A stretch of 50,881 bases of DNA from CAZJCK01 sp964544635 (GCA_964544635.1 CAZJCK010000017.1:1-50881); one strand, 5' to 3'. Positions 9,748 through 18,449 are shown, numbered from the stretch's first letter. The notes: generated by a model not told the origin, from the sequence alone. Program-made: numbers and translations.

Positions 9748-10520
9748 TACCAGAAGAGATACAGACCGACGCCGCCGAGGGCAAAGCAATAATAGGCGAA
9801 ATAATCAAGACGGCCACGCTTGACCACCTCGAGCACCAGGTAGACGGCTACCAGGGCGAGGACAAACGACGAGGCGAAGCCGATTATGTACTGCACCATC
9901 AGTTCCGATGGGATGGCGGCCATATCGGCGGCATCGAGCACGGCGGCGCCGGCGATGGCCGGGATGGCCAGCAGGAAGGAAAATTCGGCCGCTTCCTGCG
10001 GCTTGACACCTGCCCACATGCCGGCAGCGATCGTGGTACCGGAACGTGAGATACCGGGGAAGATCGCCAGCGCCTGGCCGATACCAATGAGGACCGAGCG
10101 CGGCAGTGTCAGGCCGCCGGTGGCATTACGGATGAACCGGGTCGAGAGCAGTATGGCGCCGGTGGCCAGCAGCATGAACGAAGTCATGAGGGGGTTGGAA
10201 AAAGCGCCTTCAAAGAAGTCCTTCAGCGTCAAACCGACGATCACTGCCGGCAGCGTGCCGATGATGATGTAGAAGATCACGCGTCGCTGGTAGGTGCGAT
10301 CGGCTTTCCAGAGCGCCTCGATCAGGCCATAAATGCGTACTCGGAAATAGACCAGCACGGCCAGGAGGGTGCCGACGTGCACCGTGATTTCAAACGACAT
10401 ACCGGGCTGCTTCACGCCGAGCAGCGCCTGGCCGATGACAAGGTGGCCGGACGACGAGACGGGAAGGAATTCGGTCAGTCCCTGGAGGATACCGAGTATG
10501 AGGGCGTCGAGGTAGGTCAT
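9747..10520 (-). CDS. uppP: Undecaprenyl-diphosphatase (UppP/BacA)
   Basis: A 257-residue integral membrane enzyme that dephosphorylates undecaprenyl pyrophosphate to regenerate the lipid carrier for peptidoglycan and polysaccharide export. The conserved motifs are present: LQGLTEFLPVSSSGHL near residue 12, with the catalytic Glu and the SSSGH segment, and the second motif GISRSGTTI. Length and hydrophobic profile fit the family. Its stop overlaps the start of the GT9-GmhB gene by one base (TAATG), so the two are coupled and tie carrier recycling to heptose transfer. A GC-rich hairpin immediately upstream contains the likely ribosome-binding site. Confidence 0.97.
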   Translation of the reverse strand: MTYLDALILGILQGLTEFLPVSSSGHLVIGQALLGVKQPGMSFEITVHVGTLLAVLVYFRVRIYGLIEALWKADRTYQRRVIFYIIIGTLPAVIVGLTLKDFFEGAFSNPLMTSFMLLATGAILLSTRFIRNATGGLTLPRSVLIGIGQALAIFPGISRSGTTIAAGMWAGVKPQEAAEFSFLLAIPAIAGAAVLDAADMAAIPSELMVQYIIGFASSFVLALVAVYLVLEVVKRGRLDYFAYYCFALGGVGLYLFW

Positions 10521-10528
10521 ACAAGTCA

Positions 10529-10547
10529 GCCCCGGACGGGCCGGGGC
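10529..10547 (-). promoter_or_regulatory. Hairpin covering the uppP ribosome-binding site
   Basis: GCCCCGG, loop CCCGT, CCGGGGC: a perfect 7-bp stem whose 3' arm contains the GGGG that lies 9 nt before the uppP ATG. Folding would hide the ribosome-binding site. It could also be the 3' hairpin of the preceding barrel gene. Confidence 0.4.
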
Positions 10548-10583
10548 CGTGGTTTATAGTACTTCGTTTTCTAAAGCTGCGCG

Positions 10584-11231
10584 TTACATGACGTTGAAAT
10601 CGATGCCCAGGAACAAACCGTCGTTACCGTCGAGCTGGAACTCACCGTAGAGGTTGATCATGTCGTTGACCATCCACTCGGTACCGAGGTGCAGGCCAAA
10701 TTCGAGATCCGAGGAGTCGCCACTACCGAATTCGGTGTCAACACTCACGCTTTCCAGTCGGACGTTTATGCGGGCATACGGTGACAACACGCCACCGCTC
10801 TTCAGGGCAAAGGGGTGAGAACCGGTAACGAAACCACCAAGCTGCCAAATGGAGATTCCGGAAAAGTCGACCCACTCGAAGAGGCCGCCGGCGGCGAGGT
10901 CAAACGGCGTGGTCATATTGCCTTGTTCGTCGCGCGTAACCTCAAGAAAATGGTACTGGAAATCGGCTCCAAATGCCAACTCTGCATCGGAGGCGTCACC
11001 GTCAATGATGCCCAGCTTCAGTCGCAGCTCACTAAACTGCGAAGTACCGTAGGTGAATCGACCGAACACCGAGGTCCCGTCGGCGATACCGACACCGCCA
11101 CCAAAGTCGGCCCTGCCTTGATCGAGAGTTCGTGCGGTTGCGAGGTTTCCGAACGCTGAGCCAAACGAATCGGCGTTGGCCGCGGCAGCAAATAAAATAA
11201 AGCAGGCGGCAACAAGTACAATTTTCTTCAT
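10584..11231 (-). CDS. Small outer-membrane beta-barrel protein, unknown function
   Basis: A 215-residue predicted secreted protein. The signal peptide is MKKIVLVAACFILFAAAANA, and the start at 11231 is preferred over an ATG eight codons upstream because AAGGGA precedes it. The mature part alternates aromatic/hydrophobic and polar residues with Gly turns (for example LSPYARINVRLESVSV and GTEWMVNDMINLYGEFQL), which suggests an 8-10-strand barrel. It ends FLGIDFNVM, not with the usual terminal aromatic. I do not recognise a family. A good sigma70 promoter lies 66 bp upstream of the start, and the divergent sodium symporter shares the intergenic region. Confidence 0.7.
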   Translation of the reverse strand: MKKIVLVAACFILFAAAANADSFGSAFGNLATARTLDQGRADFGGGVGIADGTSVFGRFTYGTSQFSELRLKLGIIDGDASDAELAFGADFQYHFLEVTRDEQGNMTTPFDLAAGGLFEWVDFSGISIWQLGGFVTGSHPFALKSGGVLSPYARINVRLESVSVDTEFGSGDSSDLEFGLHLGTEWMVNDMINLYGEFQLDGNDGLFLGIDFNVM

Positions 11232-11296
11232 TATGATTCCCTTCAATTTTTTCATATCCCCGCGGCGGGTCCATTGCAGTCGTGACTAACCTGGGC

Positions 11297-11325
11297 AAGC
11301 TATCTGGGAGTAACGGCATCGTCAA
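11297..11325 (-). promoter_or_regulatory. Sigma70-like promoter for the small barrel gene
   Basis: On the minus strand TTGACG, 17-bp spacer, TAGCTT. The predicted start of transcription is about 60 nt ahead of the ATG at 11231. Confidence 0.55.
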
Positions 11326-11350
11326 CCAAAATGTTGCACCGGGAATATTG

Positions 11351-11379
11351 TTGACTTGCACAGCGGCGGGGCCTACTCT
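11351..11379 (+). promoter_or_regulatory. Sigma70-like promoter for the sodium symporter
   Basis: TTGACT, 17-bp spacer, TACTCT on the plus strand, about 70 nt ahead of the symporter ATG. It is divergent from the promoter at 11297-11325, with only 25 bp between the two -35 boxes. Confidence 0.55.
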
Positions 11380-11453
11380 TTTCGATTATCTTCACAGCCA
11401 ATCCCCCGGACCGATCAGACCGGGAAGATAGCACGAAGAAGGAGTCTGGACGA

Positions 11454-12833
11454 ATGGCAGAACAACCCACCAACGGGGGCAGCCTCACCGCCGTCGCCCT
11501 GCGTCAGCACTGGGGCTCACGATTCGGTTTTATCCTGGCGGCGTCCGGGTCGGCCATCGGCCTGGGGAATATCTGGAAATTTCCATATATCACCGGCGTG
11601 TATGGCGGCGGCGCGTTTGTCCTTGTCTATCTCGGCTGTGTGTTGATTGTTGGTCTGCCCCTGATGATCGCCGAGTTGATGATTGGCCGTCGGGGCCAGG
11701 AGAACCCGGTGGGCGCCTTTCAACGCCTGCACCGTCCCGGTTCGCCCTGGCAGATCGCCGGCTGGCTGGGGGTGGCGTCGGGCTTTATCATCCTGTCGTT
11801 CTACAGTGTGATCGGCGGCTGGTCGATCGCCTATATTTTCAAGTCGTTCGCCGGTTTCGCCGGCGGCAACGCCGTGATCGAAGGGCAGTTCGGGGCGCTC
11901 GTCGACTCGCCGCTGCGCTCGATCATCTGGCACACGGTGTTCATGGCGCTGACAATCGGCATTGTGATCGGCGGCATTCAGAGGGGTATTGAACGCTGGG
12001 CCAAGATTCTCATGCCGGCCCTTGGCGTAATCCTGGTCTGTTTGATGGCCTATGGCCTGACCACCAGCGGTGGCGGCAAAGCACTCAACTTTCTGTTCAA
12101 CCCCGATTTCTCCAAGTTCACGGCCGAGGGATTCCTCTCGGCGCTGGGGCATGCTTTTTTCACGCTGTCACTGGGTATGGGAGCCATGATTACCTATGGC
12201 AGTTACATGGAGCGTGGCTCACGGATCGTTCGGGACGGTGTGACGATTTCGATTCTCGATACGGCGATCGCCCTGATGGCCGGAATTGCCATTTACTCGC
12301 TGGTGTTTGATCACGGCCAGGATCCCGCTGCCGGCCCGGGCCTCATCTTTATGACGCTGCCGGTTTTGTTTGCCGATTTCGGGCGCTGGATCGCGGTGGC
12401 ATTCTTTGTCCTGCTCACGTTTGCGGCGCTGTCGTCGGCGATATCGCTGCTCGAGGTTGTCGTGTCATACTTTGTCGACGAGCGCAAGTGGAACCGCACC
12501 AAGGCCACCTTGTCGCTGGGTGGCGTTATCTATCTCATTGGCCTGTTGAGTTGCATCTCGTCGCTCCGGGTCCCCTTCCGGGGAAGCGAGCAGACGTTTC
12601 TCGATATCTTCGATTACGTATCAACCAACTACATGCTGCCGGTCGGCGGCCTGCTAACCGGTCTGTTTGTGGCCTGGGTGGTGGCGGATAAGGTGCGTCG
12701 CGAAGAGACTGAGCTCAAGGGCGTACTCTACTCCGGCTTTGTGTTTATCCTGAAATACATTACGCCGGTTGCCGTACTGGCGGTCATACTCCACGGCCTG
12801 GAATTGCTGCCGTTCTTTGATTACGGGAAATAG
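11454..12833 (+). CDS. Sodium-dependent transporter, neurotransmitter:sodium symporter (NSS/SNF) family
   Basis: A 459-residue inner-membrane protein with about 11-12 hydrophobic helices. The N-terminus has the family signature in TM1 (GFILAASGSAIGLGNIWKFPY), which forms the substrate and sodium site, followed by GGGAFVLVYL in TM2. Members such as LeuT import amino acids with Na+; the substrate here cannot be told from sequence alone. Its start is preceded by AAGGAG at a normal distance and by a sigma70-like promoter. It is one of only two plus-strand genes in the window and converges on the NtrC-type regulator 18 bp downstream. Confidence 0.93.
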   Translation: MAEQPTNGGSLTAVALRQHWGSRFGFILAASGSAIGLGNIWKFPYITGVYGGGAFVLVYLGCVLIVGLPLMIAELMIGRRGQENPVGAFQRLHRPGSPWQIAGWLGVASGFIILSFYSVIGGWSIAYIFKSFAGFAGGNAVIEGQFGALVDSPLRSIIWHTVFMALTIGIVIGGIQRGIERWAKILMPALGVILVCLMAYGLTTSGGGKALNFLFNPDFSKFTAEGFLSALGHAFFTLSLGMGAMITYGSYMERGSRIVRDGVTISILDTAIALMAGIAIYSLVFDHGQDPAAGPGLIFMTLPVLFADFGRWIAVAFFVLLTFAALSSAISLLEVVVSYFVDERKWNRTKATLSLGGVIYLIGLLSCISSLRVPFRGSEQTFLDIFDYVSTNYMLPVGGLLTGLFVAWVVADKVRREETELKGVLYSGFVFILKYITPVAVLAVILHGLELLPFFDYGK

Positions 12834-12851
12834 GCTCGCGGCACTGACGAT

Positions 12852-14282
12852 TTAGTAAATGCCGTAGCGGGCGATGCGGTCACGCAGGGTGTTGCGGGAG
12901 ATGCCGAGTGTTTCGGAGGTCTTCACCTGGTTGCCATCGAACTGCTTTAAGCAGGAGGCGATGACGGCGCGTTCGAAAGCCGACTCCAGGAAGTGGAAAA
13001 TCTGGCCGGGATGATTGGCCACCAGCTTGGGCATGATCGGATCGATGATCGCCTTGAAACTCTCGAAGTAGTCATCCTTCAATGTAGACAGGTCGGCTTC
13101 CGGCTTGCCGTTATCCTCGGAGAAGATCGGGAAGTCTTCCGCTTCCAGGGTGTCACCCTTGGACATGACCATGGCGGTATGGACGTTGTTTTCCAGCTCA
13201 CGTACATTCCCCGGCCAGTAGTACTTCTCCAGCAGCGCGAGCGCTTTTTTGGAGAGTTGCTTGTTGGCGTGACCGAGTTGCGCCGAGAACTTCTTGATGA
13301 AGTGATCGACCAACAGCGGAATGTCACCGCGCCGTTCCCGCAGCGGCGGGATGTAGATGGAGAAGACCTTGAGGCGATAGAACAGGTCGACGCGGAAAGA
13401 GCCTTCTTTCATCAATTGCACCAGCGACTTGTTGGTAGCGGCGATAAGCCGGACATCCACCTCGATCGAATCGTTGCCACCGACCCGTTCGAACTTCTTT
13501 TCCTGCAGCACGCGCAGCAGCTTGGACTGGGTAAGCATGCTCATGTCGCCGATTTCGTCGAGGAACAGCGTCCCCTGGTTGCACTGCTCGAACTTACCGA
13601 TGCGCTTGTAATAGGCTCCGGTGAAGGCGCCCTTCTCGTGGCCGAACAGTTCCGATTCGAGGAGGGTTTCGTGCAGGGCGGCGCAGTTGACACTTAAGAA
13701 CTCATTGTTCCGTCGCTTGGAGTTACGGTGCACGGCGCGTGCCACCAGCTCCTTACCGGTACCTGATTCCCCGATGATAAGTACGGCGGCGTCGGTTTTC
13801 GCCACCTGGCCGATGAGCTTGGCGATTTCGACGATCTCCGGCGACTGGCCGATGATCTCGCCGGTATCGGCCCGGCTGGGTTCTTCATGATGAGTAGGTG
13901 AGGGGGCGCCCCCGTGGGCGGCGAAGCCGCATGCTTTATTGACGGTATCAATGAGTTTGTCAATCTGGAACGGTTTGGTCAGATACTCGTACGCCCCTTC
14001 CCGCATCGCCTCGATGGCGTTGTCGGTGGAGACAAATCCAGAAATGACGATGACCGGCAGCTCGTTGCGCGCCAGCTTGATTTCCCTGAGGACCTCAAGG
14101 CCGGACATGGTCGGCAGGTTGACATCCAGCATGACCAGGTCAATATTGCTGTGTTCTTCCACATATCGGCTGACCATCTGTCCGTCCTCGAGAAAGTCAA
14201 AGCTGAACTTTTTCTCGTCGAACAGGTTCGCCAGAGATTGCGAAAGGTCACGGTCGTCGTCTACGAGTAGTATCTTCTTCAT
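12852..14282 (-). CDS. Sigma54-dependent response regulator, NtrC family
   Basis: A 476-residue transcription activator. The receiver domain (1-115) has the acidic pocket VDDD and phospho-acceptor D53 in VMLDVNLPT. The AAA+ domain has Walker A GESGTGKE (171-178), the sigma54-contact loop GAFTGA (218-223) and Walker B LFLDEIGD (239-246). The C-terminal Fis-type HTH spans about 449-472. A linker of roughly 60 residues (385-440) between AAA+ and HTH is longer than usual. The start at 14282 (MKKILLVDDD) begins the receiver fold directly; the longer frame lacks support. No histidine kinase gene is nearby, so it is an orphan here. Targets are unknown. Confidence 0.93.
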   Translation of the reverse strand: MKKILLVDDDRDLSQSLANLFDEKKFSFDFLEDGQMVSRYVEEHSNIDLVMLDVNLPTMSGLEVLREIKLARNELPVIVISGFVSTDNAIEAMREGAYEYLTKPFQIDKLIDTVNKACGFAAHGGAPSPTHHEEPSRADTGEIIGQSPEIVEIAKLIGQVAKTDAAVLIIGESGTGKELVARAVHRNSKRRNNEFLSVNCAALHETLLESELFGHEKGAFTGAYYKRIGKFEQCNQGTLFLDEIGDMSMLTQSKLLRVLQEKKFERVGGNDSIEVDVRLIAATNKSLVQLMKEGSFRVDLFYRLKVFSIYIPPLRERRGDIPLLVDHFIKKFSAQLGHANKQLSKKALALLEKYYWPGNVRELENNVHTAMVMSKGDTLEAEDFPIFSEDNGKPEADLSTLKDDYFESFKAIIDPIMPKLVANHPGQIFHFLESAFERAVIASCLKQFDGNQVKTSETLGISRNTLRDRIARYGIY

Positions 14283-14458
14283 TTCGCCACAGTTTTTTGA
14301 TCTCAGGTACACAGATAGTATCGGCTGATTGCTCCGATATTGTAGAGTCAGGACAAGAATTTTCCGGGAAATATTGGGGGTTTATGCGGCTTTTTCAGGG
14401 GGAGAGCCAAGCCGGGTCAGGACAAGCGGATAGACAGCCTGAGAATTTCTGGAAGGGG

Positions 14459-15304
14459 CTACTCTTCGTCGAGTAACAGGAGGACAGAGGTGCTCATCCA
14501 GAAGAAGTAGACAACCATTTCAGCCACTATGGAAAGCAGGAGCAGCCAGAAGACCAGCTCAGGGGTGAACATATCGACGATAGTCGAGGAGCGGCTGATA
14601 ATGCCCCAGAGGACGCTCGGCACGACGAGCATGATACCGGCCAGAAAAAGGCTGGTCAGCGGATTGTGCCAGGCGGTGGTGAGGGAACGCCTGAGGGCCT
14701 GCAGGGCGTTGTCGCCGTACATGACCACCGAGGCGAAGGAATAGTAGAGGAGGGCCATAACGACCGCCATGGCGCCCGGTTTGACGACGAAGTCCAGGGC
14801 CAGGAGGCGGCGACGGTACCCGTAGAGCTCATCCCGGAAGAGAGTCATCGGGAGGACATCTATCAGATAGAACAGGCCGTTCAACAGCACCCAGATGGCG
14901 ACGAGGTGCCCCAGATCGCGCCAGAACCGTCCATAGCGAGCCTCCGCATCGCCGGCACCGAGACCGGCGATGGAACGAAACAGCCACAGGGCGGCGATGC
15001 CGAGCACGGCGCCCTCCAGCAGAAAGGCGATGACATAGCGGGCGATACCGAAGAAATACGGCATAACGATGAAGTGACCGGGATAGTGCGTAAAACCGGC
15101 GGCATACTGATCGTTAACGAGCCCGGTCCACCAGGTGATAATGCCGCTAAAAAGCGGCGACGTGAAATCGTAGTGAGCATAGAGGATCAACGTGACCAGA
15201 CCGAAATAGGCGGCCAACAGCAGCCATACGCGCCAACGGCCGAACTGCTTGAAGGCATCGACAAAAAGCGCGAAAAACCTGTTTATGCCGTCAATAACTG
15301 TCAC
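14459..15304 (-). CDS. Uncharacterised multi-pass membrane protein
   Basis: A 281-residue protein that I do not recognise. It has about six to seven hydrophobic segments, starting with VWLLLAAYFGLVTLILYA near residue 26 and ending with a long segment close to the C-terminus. The N-terminal motif (INRFFALFVDAFKQFGRWR) and the late NALQALRRSLTTAWHNPLTSLFLAG resemble the amphipathic repeats seen in DUF4013/DUF975-type membrane proteins, but this is only a visual likeness. It lies 22 bp downstream of a fibronectin-III lipoprotein gene and may be co-transcribed with it. Confidence 0.7.
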   Translation of the reverse strand: MTVIDGINRFFALFVDAFKQFGRWRVWLLLAAYFGLVTLILYAHYDFTSPLFSGIITWWTGLVNDQYAAGFTHYPGHFIVMPYFFGIARYVIAFLLEGAVLGIAALWLFRSIAGLGAGDAEARYGRFWRDLGHLVAIWVLLNGLFYLIDVLPMTLFRDELYGYRRRLLALDFVVKPGAMAVVMALLYYSFASVVMYGDNALQALRRSLTTAWHNPLTSLFLAGIMLVVPSVLWGIISRSSTIVDMFTPELVFWLLLLSIVAEMVVYFFWMSTSVLLLLDEE

Positions 15305-15326
15305 AAGAGTACCCCTGTGTTTGGGT

Positions 15327-16844
15327 CTACGGTACGGTTACCTCTACCTCATTCGAGCCGGTTTCCAAACCGTTCTTATCCTGAACAAACAGACGGTAGA
15401 AGTATGTGCCGGCGCTGCGCGTGAGTGTTGCCGTGGTCGATGATTTGGTCTGGCGTATGAGCACCAGGTTGTCGCCACTGGTCACACCGGCGCTGTTCGC
15501 TTCGTACAGGCGGTACGAATCGAAATCGTCCTCACCACTGGCGGTCCAGGTCAGATTAACCGAACCGTCGGTAGCCGTTGCTATAAGTTCGACGGCGGCG
15601 GGTGGATCGTTGGTGAAGGTAGTAGCCGACACCACTGCCGATCCGGCGGTCAGACCGGACCCGGTGACTACGTAGACGCGATAGAAATACTCGGTGTCGT
15701 CCTGCAGCGTCGTGTCACTGAAGGAGCGTATAGTCCGGCTCGTGATGGTGCGCAGCGGGGTCCCGGAATCGTCGACAGCCGACGAGGTGCCGCGGTAGAT
15801 CTTGTAGGCGGCGAAGTCGGTGGTGGTTGCCTCGCTCCAGTTGACCTGGATCTCAAAACTCGACAGCACCAGCAGCGACGCCGTCACCGGCAATGGGGCG
15901 GTCGCAATAGTCAGGGTAGCATCGGTCGGCTGTGTAATCGGGCCGTTTCCGGCAGCATCGGTAAACCGGCCGGTGACGAGCACGGCATTGACATTGAAAT
16001 TGGTGGGCACAACCCACTCGCCGGTGTAGATACCGTCTTCGTCGTCATCGTCCAGCGCAATAGTCGGGCTGCCGGAAAACGAGACACTGGCAATACCACC
16101 GCTCTCCCCCGCGTCGAGGGTAAAGCGCAAGGTGTCACCGGCGGAAAAGACGCTGTCCGGGTTATCGAACCGTATCGACTGAATCTCTGCTCTGGTATCG
16201 AGAATGATACTGTCGACGAGCGGCTCGGCGGTCCGGGCGCCGTCGTCAAATTGCAGTTCCGCGTACACGGTCTTCGTTCCTTCGCCGGGACTCTTGATTT
16301 CGAATGTCGTCTGGGTGCCGGTGAACAGGCTGAAGGTTGCATCGGCGAGGGTCGGATCCTCCGAAAGCCGGATGTGGGTAACGGTAGTGTTGGCGTTCAC
16401 CCGCACAGTGATGTTGCGGCTGTTGGTGTATTCGTCGCCGCCTTCGAGTTGAATCGACAGGAGCGAAACGGTCGCCAGGACCGGCGTGGAGCGAGAGCCT
16501 TCGACATTGGTGTTAGTGACCGACGAAACGGCGAAGGCGTATTCACGGTTCGGCGCCAGACCGTCGAGGGTGACAGTAGTATCGACCGTGGAATCGCGCA
16601 GCGTAAAAGTCTGGTCAGTCGCCTGGGCGGTGTAGATGCGATACTTCATGACACCGGATGGATCGCTGACCTGCCAGGTGAGTGTGACAGCCTCGTTGCC
16701 CAGTTGCGCCTGGACATTTTCCGGCACCGGCGGCGGATTTCCGAGGCTGCGGACGGGATCAGTTGATTCGATGTGCCGATCGCAGCCAGTTATGGCGACG
16801 CCGATGATCAGAAGAGTTGACAGACTAAGTAATGCTGATTTCAT
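15327..16844 (-). CDS. Fibronectin type III repeat lipoprotein
   Basis: A 505-residue predicted lipoprotein with signal MKSALLSLSTLLIIGVAITGC (lipobox Cys21). At least three fibronectin-III modules are visible: residues about 38-128 (VTLTWQVSDPSGVMKYRIY), about 318-410 (IQVNWSEATTTDFAAYKIYRG) and about 415-505 (VNLTWTASGEDDFDSYRLYE). Between them is an Ig-like beta-rich part. There are no catalytic motifs, so a binding or structural role at the cell surface is inferred. It starts 12 bp after the stop of the PEGA gene and is likely in the same transcript. Confidence 0.85.
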   Translation of the reverse strand: MKSALLSLSTLLIIGVAITGCDRHIESTDPVRSLGNPPPVPENVQAQLGNEAVTLTWQVSDPSGVMKYRIYTAQATDQTFTLRDSTVDTTVTLDGLAPNREYAFAVSSVTNTNVEGSRSTPVLATVSLLSIQLEGGDEYTNSRNITVRVNANTTVTHIRLSEDPTLADATFSLFTGTQTTFEIKSPGEGTKTVYAELQFDDGARTAEPLVDSIILDTRAEIQSIRFDNPDSVFSAGDTLRFTLDAGESGGIASVSFSGSPTIALDDDDEDGIYTGEWVVPTNFNVNAVLVTGRFTDAAGNGPITQPTDATLTIATAPLPVTASLLVLSSFEIQVNWSEATTTDFAAYKIYRGTSSAVDDSGTPLRTITSRTIRSFSDTTLQDDTEYFYRVYVVTGSGLTAGSAVVSATTFTNDPPAAVELIATATDGSVNLTWTASGEDDFDSYRLYEANSAGVTSGDNLVLIRQTKSSTTATLTRSAGTYFYRLFVQDKNGLETGSNEVEVTVP

Positions 16845-16856
16845 CTCCCGCCTCCG

Positions 16857-17588
16857 TCAAAACTTCTTTGATAGTTGCAGGCCAAGCTGATCGGGGGCAG
16901 CCTGCGGTGTGATGGTCAGTCCCTTGACCGTGATCTCGGCCTGCTGGTCGGGGAAGAAGAAGAAGGTATCAAGCAGGTTCAGGCCCCAGATACCGATGAC
17001 GGTGCCGATTGACCAGCGCCTCAGGTTTTCGGCATCGTAAGCATCCTGCTGGGCTTCGACCACCAGTGGCAGCAGATTTTCGCGGGCGGCGAAGGTCGAG
17101 GTGGTATCGAACTGGCTGACCAGACGATTATACCTCGCCTCTTCGTCATCGAAATGCTCGTCGGCTATCAGGAATGCCGCCACTGAACTGGCGGCCAGGA
17201 AGGTAAAGAAGAACCCCTTCGTCTTCTGGTCGGTGTAGCGCTGCCCCCAGCCGGGGATAACCAGGGAACGGGCAGCAGCTTTCAGGCGTGTCTTGGACGA
17301 CAACTGGACATCAACCCGCGTTTCCTGCCCCGGATCGATGAGGACCCGGCCGGTGTACGTCTCGTAACCGTCCTTGCGAACGGTCAGCTTATAGTTGCCG
17401 ATCATCATCTGGGAAAAGCGGGCCGGCGTGACACCGCGCACGATGAGGTCGCCTTCGAGGGTAGCCTCGGCGCCGGCCGGCGAGCTGGTGACGATGACAC
17501 CTGCGCCGTCGGGTCCCTGTGCCGACGCAACCCCGGCTGTCAGAAAGAGGGTCATCGTGAGCACGAGCACGTTCCGTGTGTATGACAT
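16857..17588 (-). CDS. PEGA-domain protein with DUF5683-like region
   Basis: A 243-residue exported protein: signal peptide to about residue 23 (VASAQ), then a PEGA domain (VIVTSSPAGAEATLEGDL...VGNYKL-type, with DGYETY) at about 30-95, then the motif RSLVIPGWGQRYTDQ followed by two hydrophobic segments, which resembles DUF5683. PEGA modules are found in surface and envelope-associated proteins, and the molecular role is unknown. It heads a likely operon with the fibronectin-III lipoprotein and the membrane protein. An intrinsic terminator 80 bp upstream insulates it from the sugar transferase. Confidence 0.82.
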   Translation of the reverse strand: MSYTRNVLVLTMTLFLTAGVASAQGPDGAGVIVTSSPAGAEATLEGDLIVRGVTPARFSQMMIGNYKLTVRKDGYETYTGRVLIDPGQETRVDVQLSSKTRLKAAARSLVIPGWGQRYTDQKTKGFFFTFLAASSVAAFLIADEHFDDEEARYNRLVSQFDTTSTFAARENLLPLVVEAQQDAYDAENLRRWSIGTVIGIWGLNLLDTFFFFPDQQAEITVKGLTITPQAAPDQLGLQLSKKF

Positions 17589-17667
17589 AGATCCTTGCTT
17601 CTCGTCTGTTGGTTTATAATCGATTGTCGGAAGAACAGGCTAATACATAAGCAGCCAAAATTCCAAT

Positions 17668-17692
17668 AAAAAAGGGCGTGCAGGACACGCCC
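17668..17692 (-). terminator. Intrinsic terminator after the sugar transferase
   Basis: Stem GGGCGTG/CACGCCC with a 5-nt loop, followed by TTTTTT on the minus strand, 38 bp past the stop codon. Confidence 0.9.
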
Positions 17693-17729
17693 GAAAGCTA
17701 TCGTGGGATTAAAGCGCCATCAACCGATA

Positions 17730-18401
17730 TCAGTGGGCGCCCTTGCCGGTACACACCACCACGACTGTTTTCAGCATTATCTGTATATCTTTCCAGAGCG
17801 ACCAGGTGCGGATGTACTCGAGATCGTAGGCGACTTTGCGGTGCACTGAGTCGATCGAGGAATCATAACCGTTTTCAACCTGCGCCAGACCGGTAAGACC
17901 GGGCTTGACCGCCAGGCGGTCGGCATAGTTGGGGACCTCTTTGACCAGTTCGCTGACGAATTCGGGGCGCTCGGGGCGAGGACCGACGAGCGACATATCG
18001 CCCATCAGTATGTTGATGAACTGCGGGATTTCGTCGATCCGGCTCTTTCGCAGGAAGTTACCCAGCCGGGTAATGCGGGGGTCATTGGCCTGTGCCCAGA
18101 CCGCACCGGATGTCTTCTCGGCATCGTTCACCATAGTCCGGAACTTGAGGACCCGGAACGGCTTGCCGAAGCAGTTAGCCTGGCGACGGTCGCTGTTGCG
18201 ACGCTCTGTTACGCCGGAACGCTGGTAGAAACGGCGATCGCGGCTGCGGCGATTCTGCCCCACCCGAATCTGGCTGTAAAACACCTTACCCGGTGAGTCG
18301 AGCTTGATCAGGATCGGAACTATCAGCCAGAGCGGTGATGTCAGCAGAAGGCCGACAATGGCGCCGGTAATATCAACGGTTCTTTTAACAGATCTTCCCA
18401 T
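17730..18401 (-). CDS. Monotopic phosphoglycosyl transferase (sugar transferase, WcaJ/PglC-like)
   Basis: A 223-residue enzyme of the type that moves a sugar-1-phosphate onto undecaprenyl phosphate to start polysaccharide or glycan synthesis. The re-entrant membrane helix is at about 10-32, the catalytic Asp-Glu dyad is in RKSRIDEIPQ (D123-E124), and the SLVGPRPERPEF motif follows. An Arg-rich insert (about residues 50-77, including DRRFYQRSGVTERRNSDRR) interrupts the usual VG-N-GKPF segment. The start at 18401 opens the standard fold (MGRSVKRTVDITG). A GTG at 18668 would add 89 residues with one hydrophobic stretch and no clear family match. A possible promoter at 18450-18479 favours the short form. 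Confidence 0.85.
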   Translation of the reverse strand: MGRSVKRTVDITGAIVGLLLTSPLWLIVPILIKLDSPGKVFYSQIRVGQNRRSRDRRFYQRSGVTERRNSDRRQANCFGKPFRVLKFRTMVNDAEKTSGAVWAQANDPRITRLGNFLRKSRIDEIPQFINILMGDMSLVGPRPERPEFVSELVKEVPNYADRLAVKPGLTGLAQVENGYDSSIDSVHRKVAYDLEYIRTWSLWKDIQIMLKTVVVVCTGKGAH

Positions 18402-18449
18402 AGCTATCCGGACTGCTGTAAAGTGCGACAGCGTCCGAGGGACTGCAAA

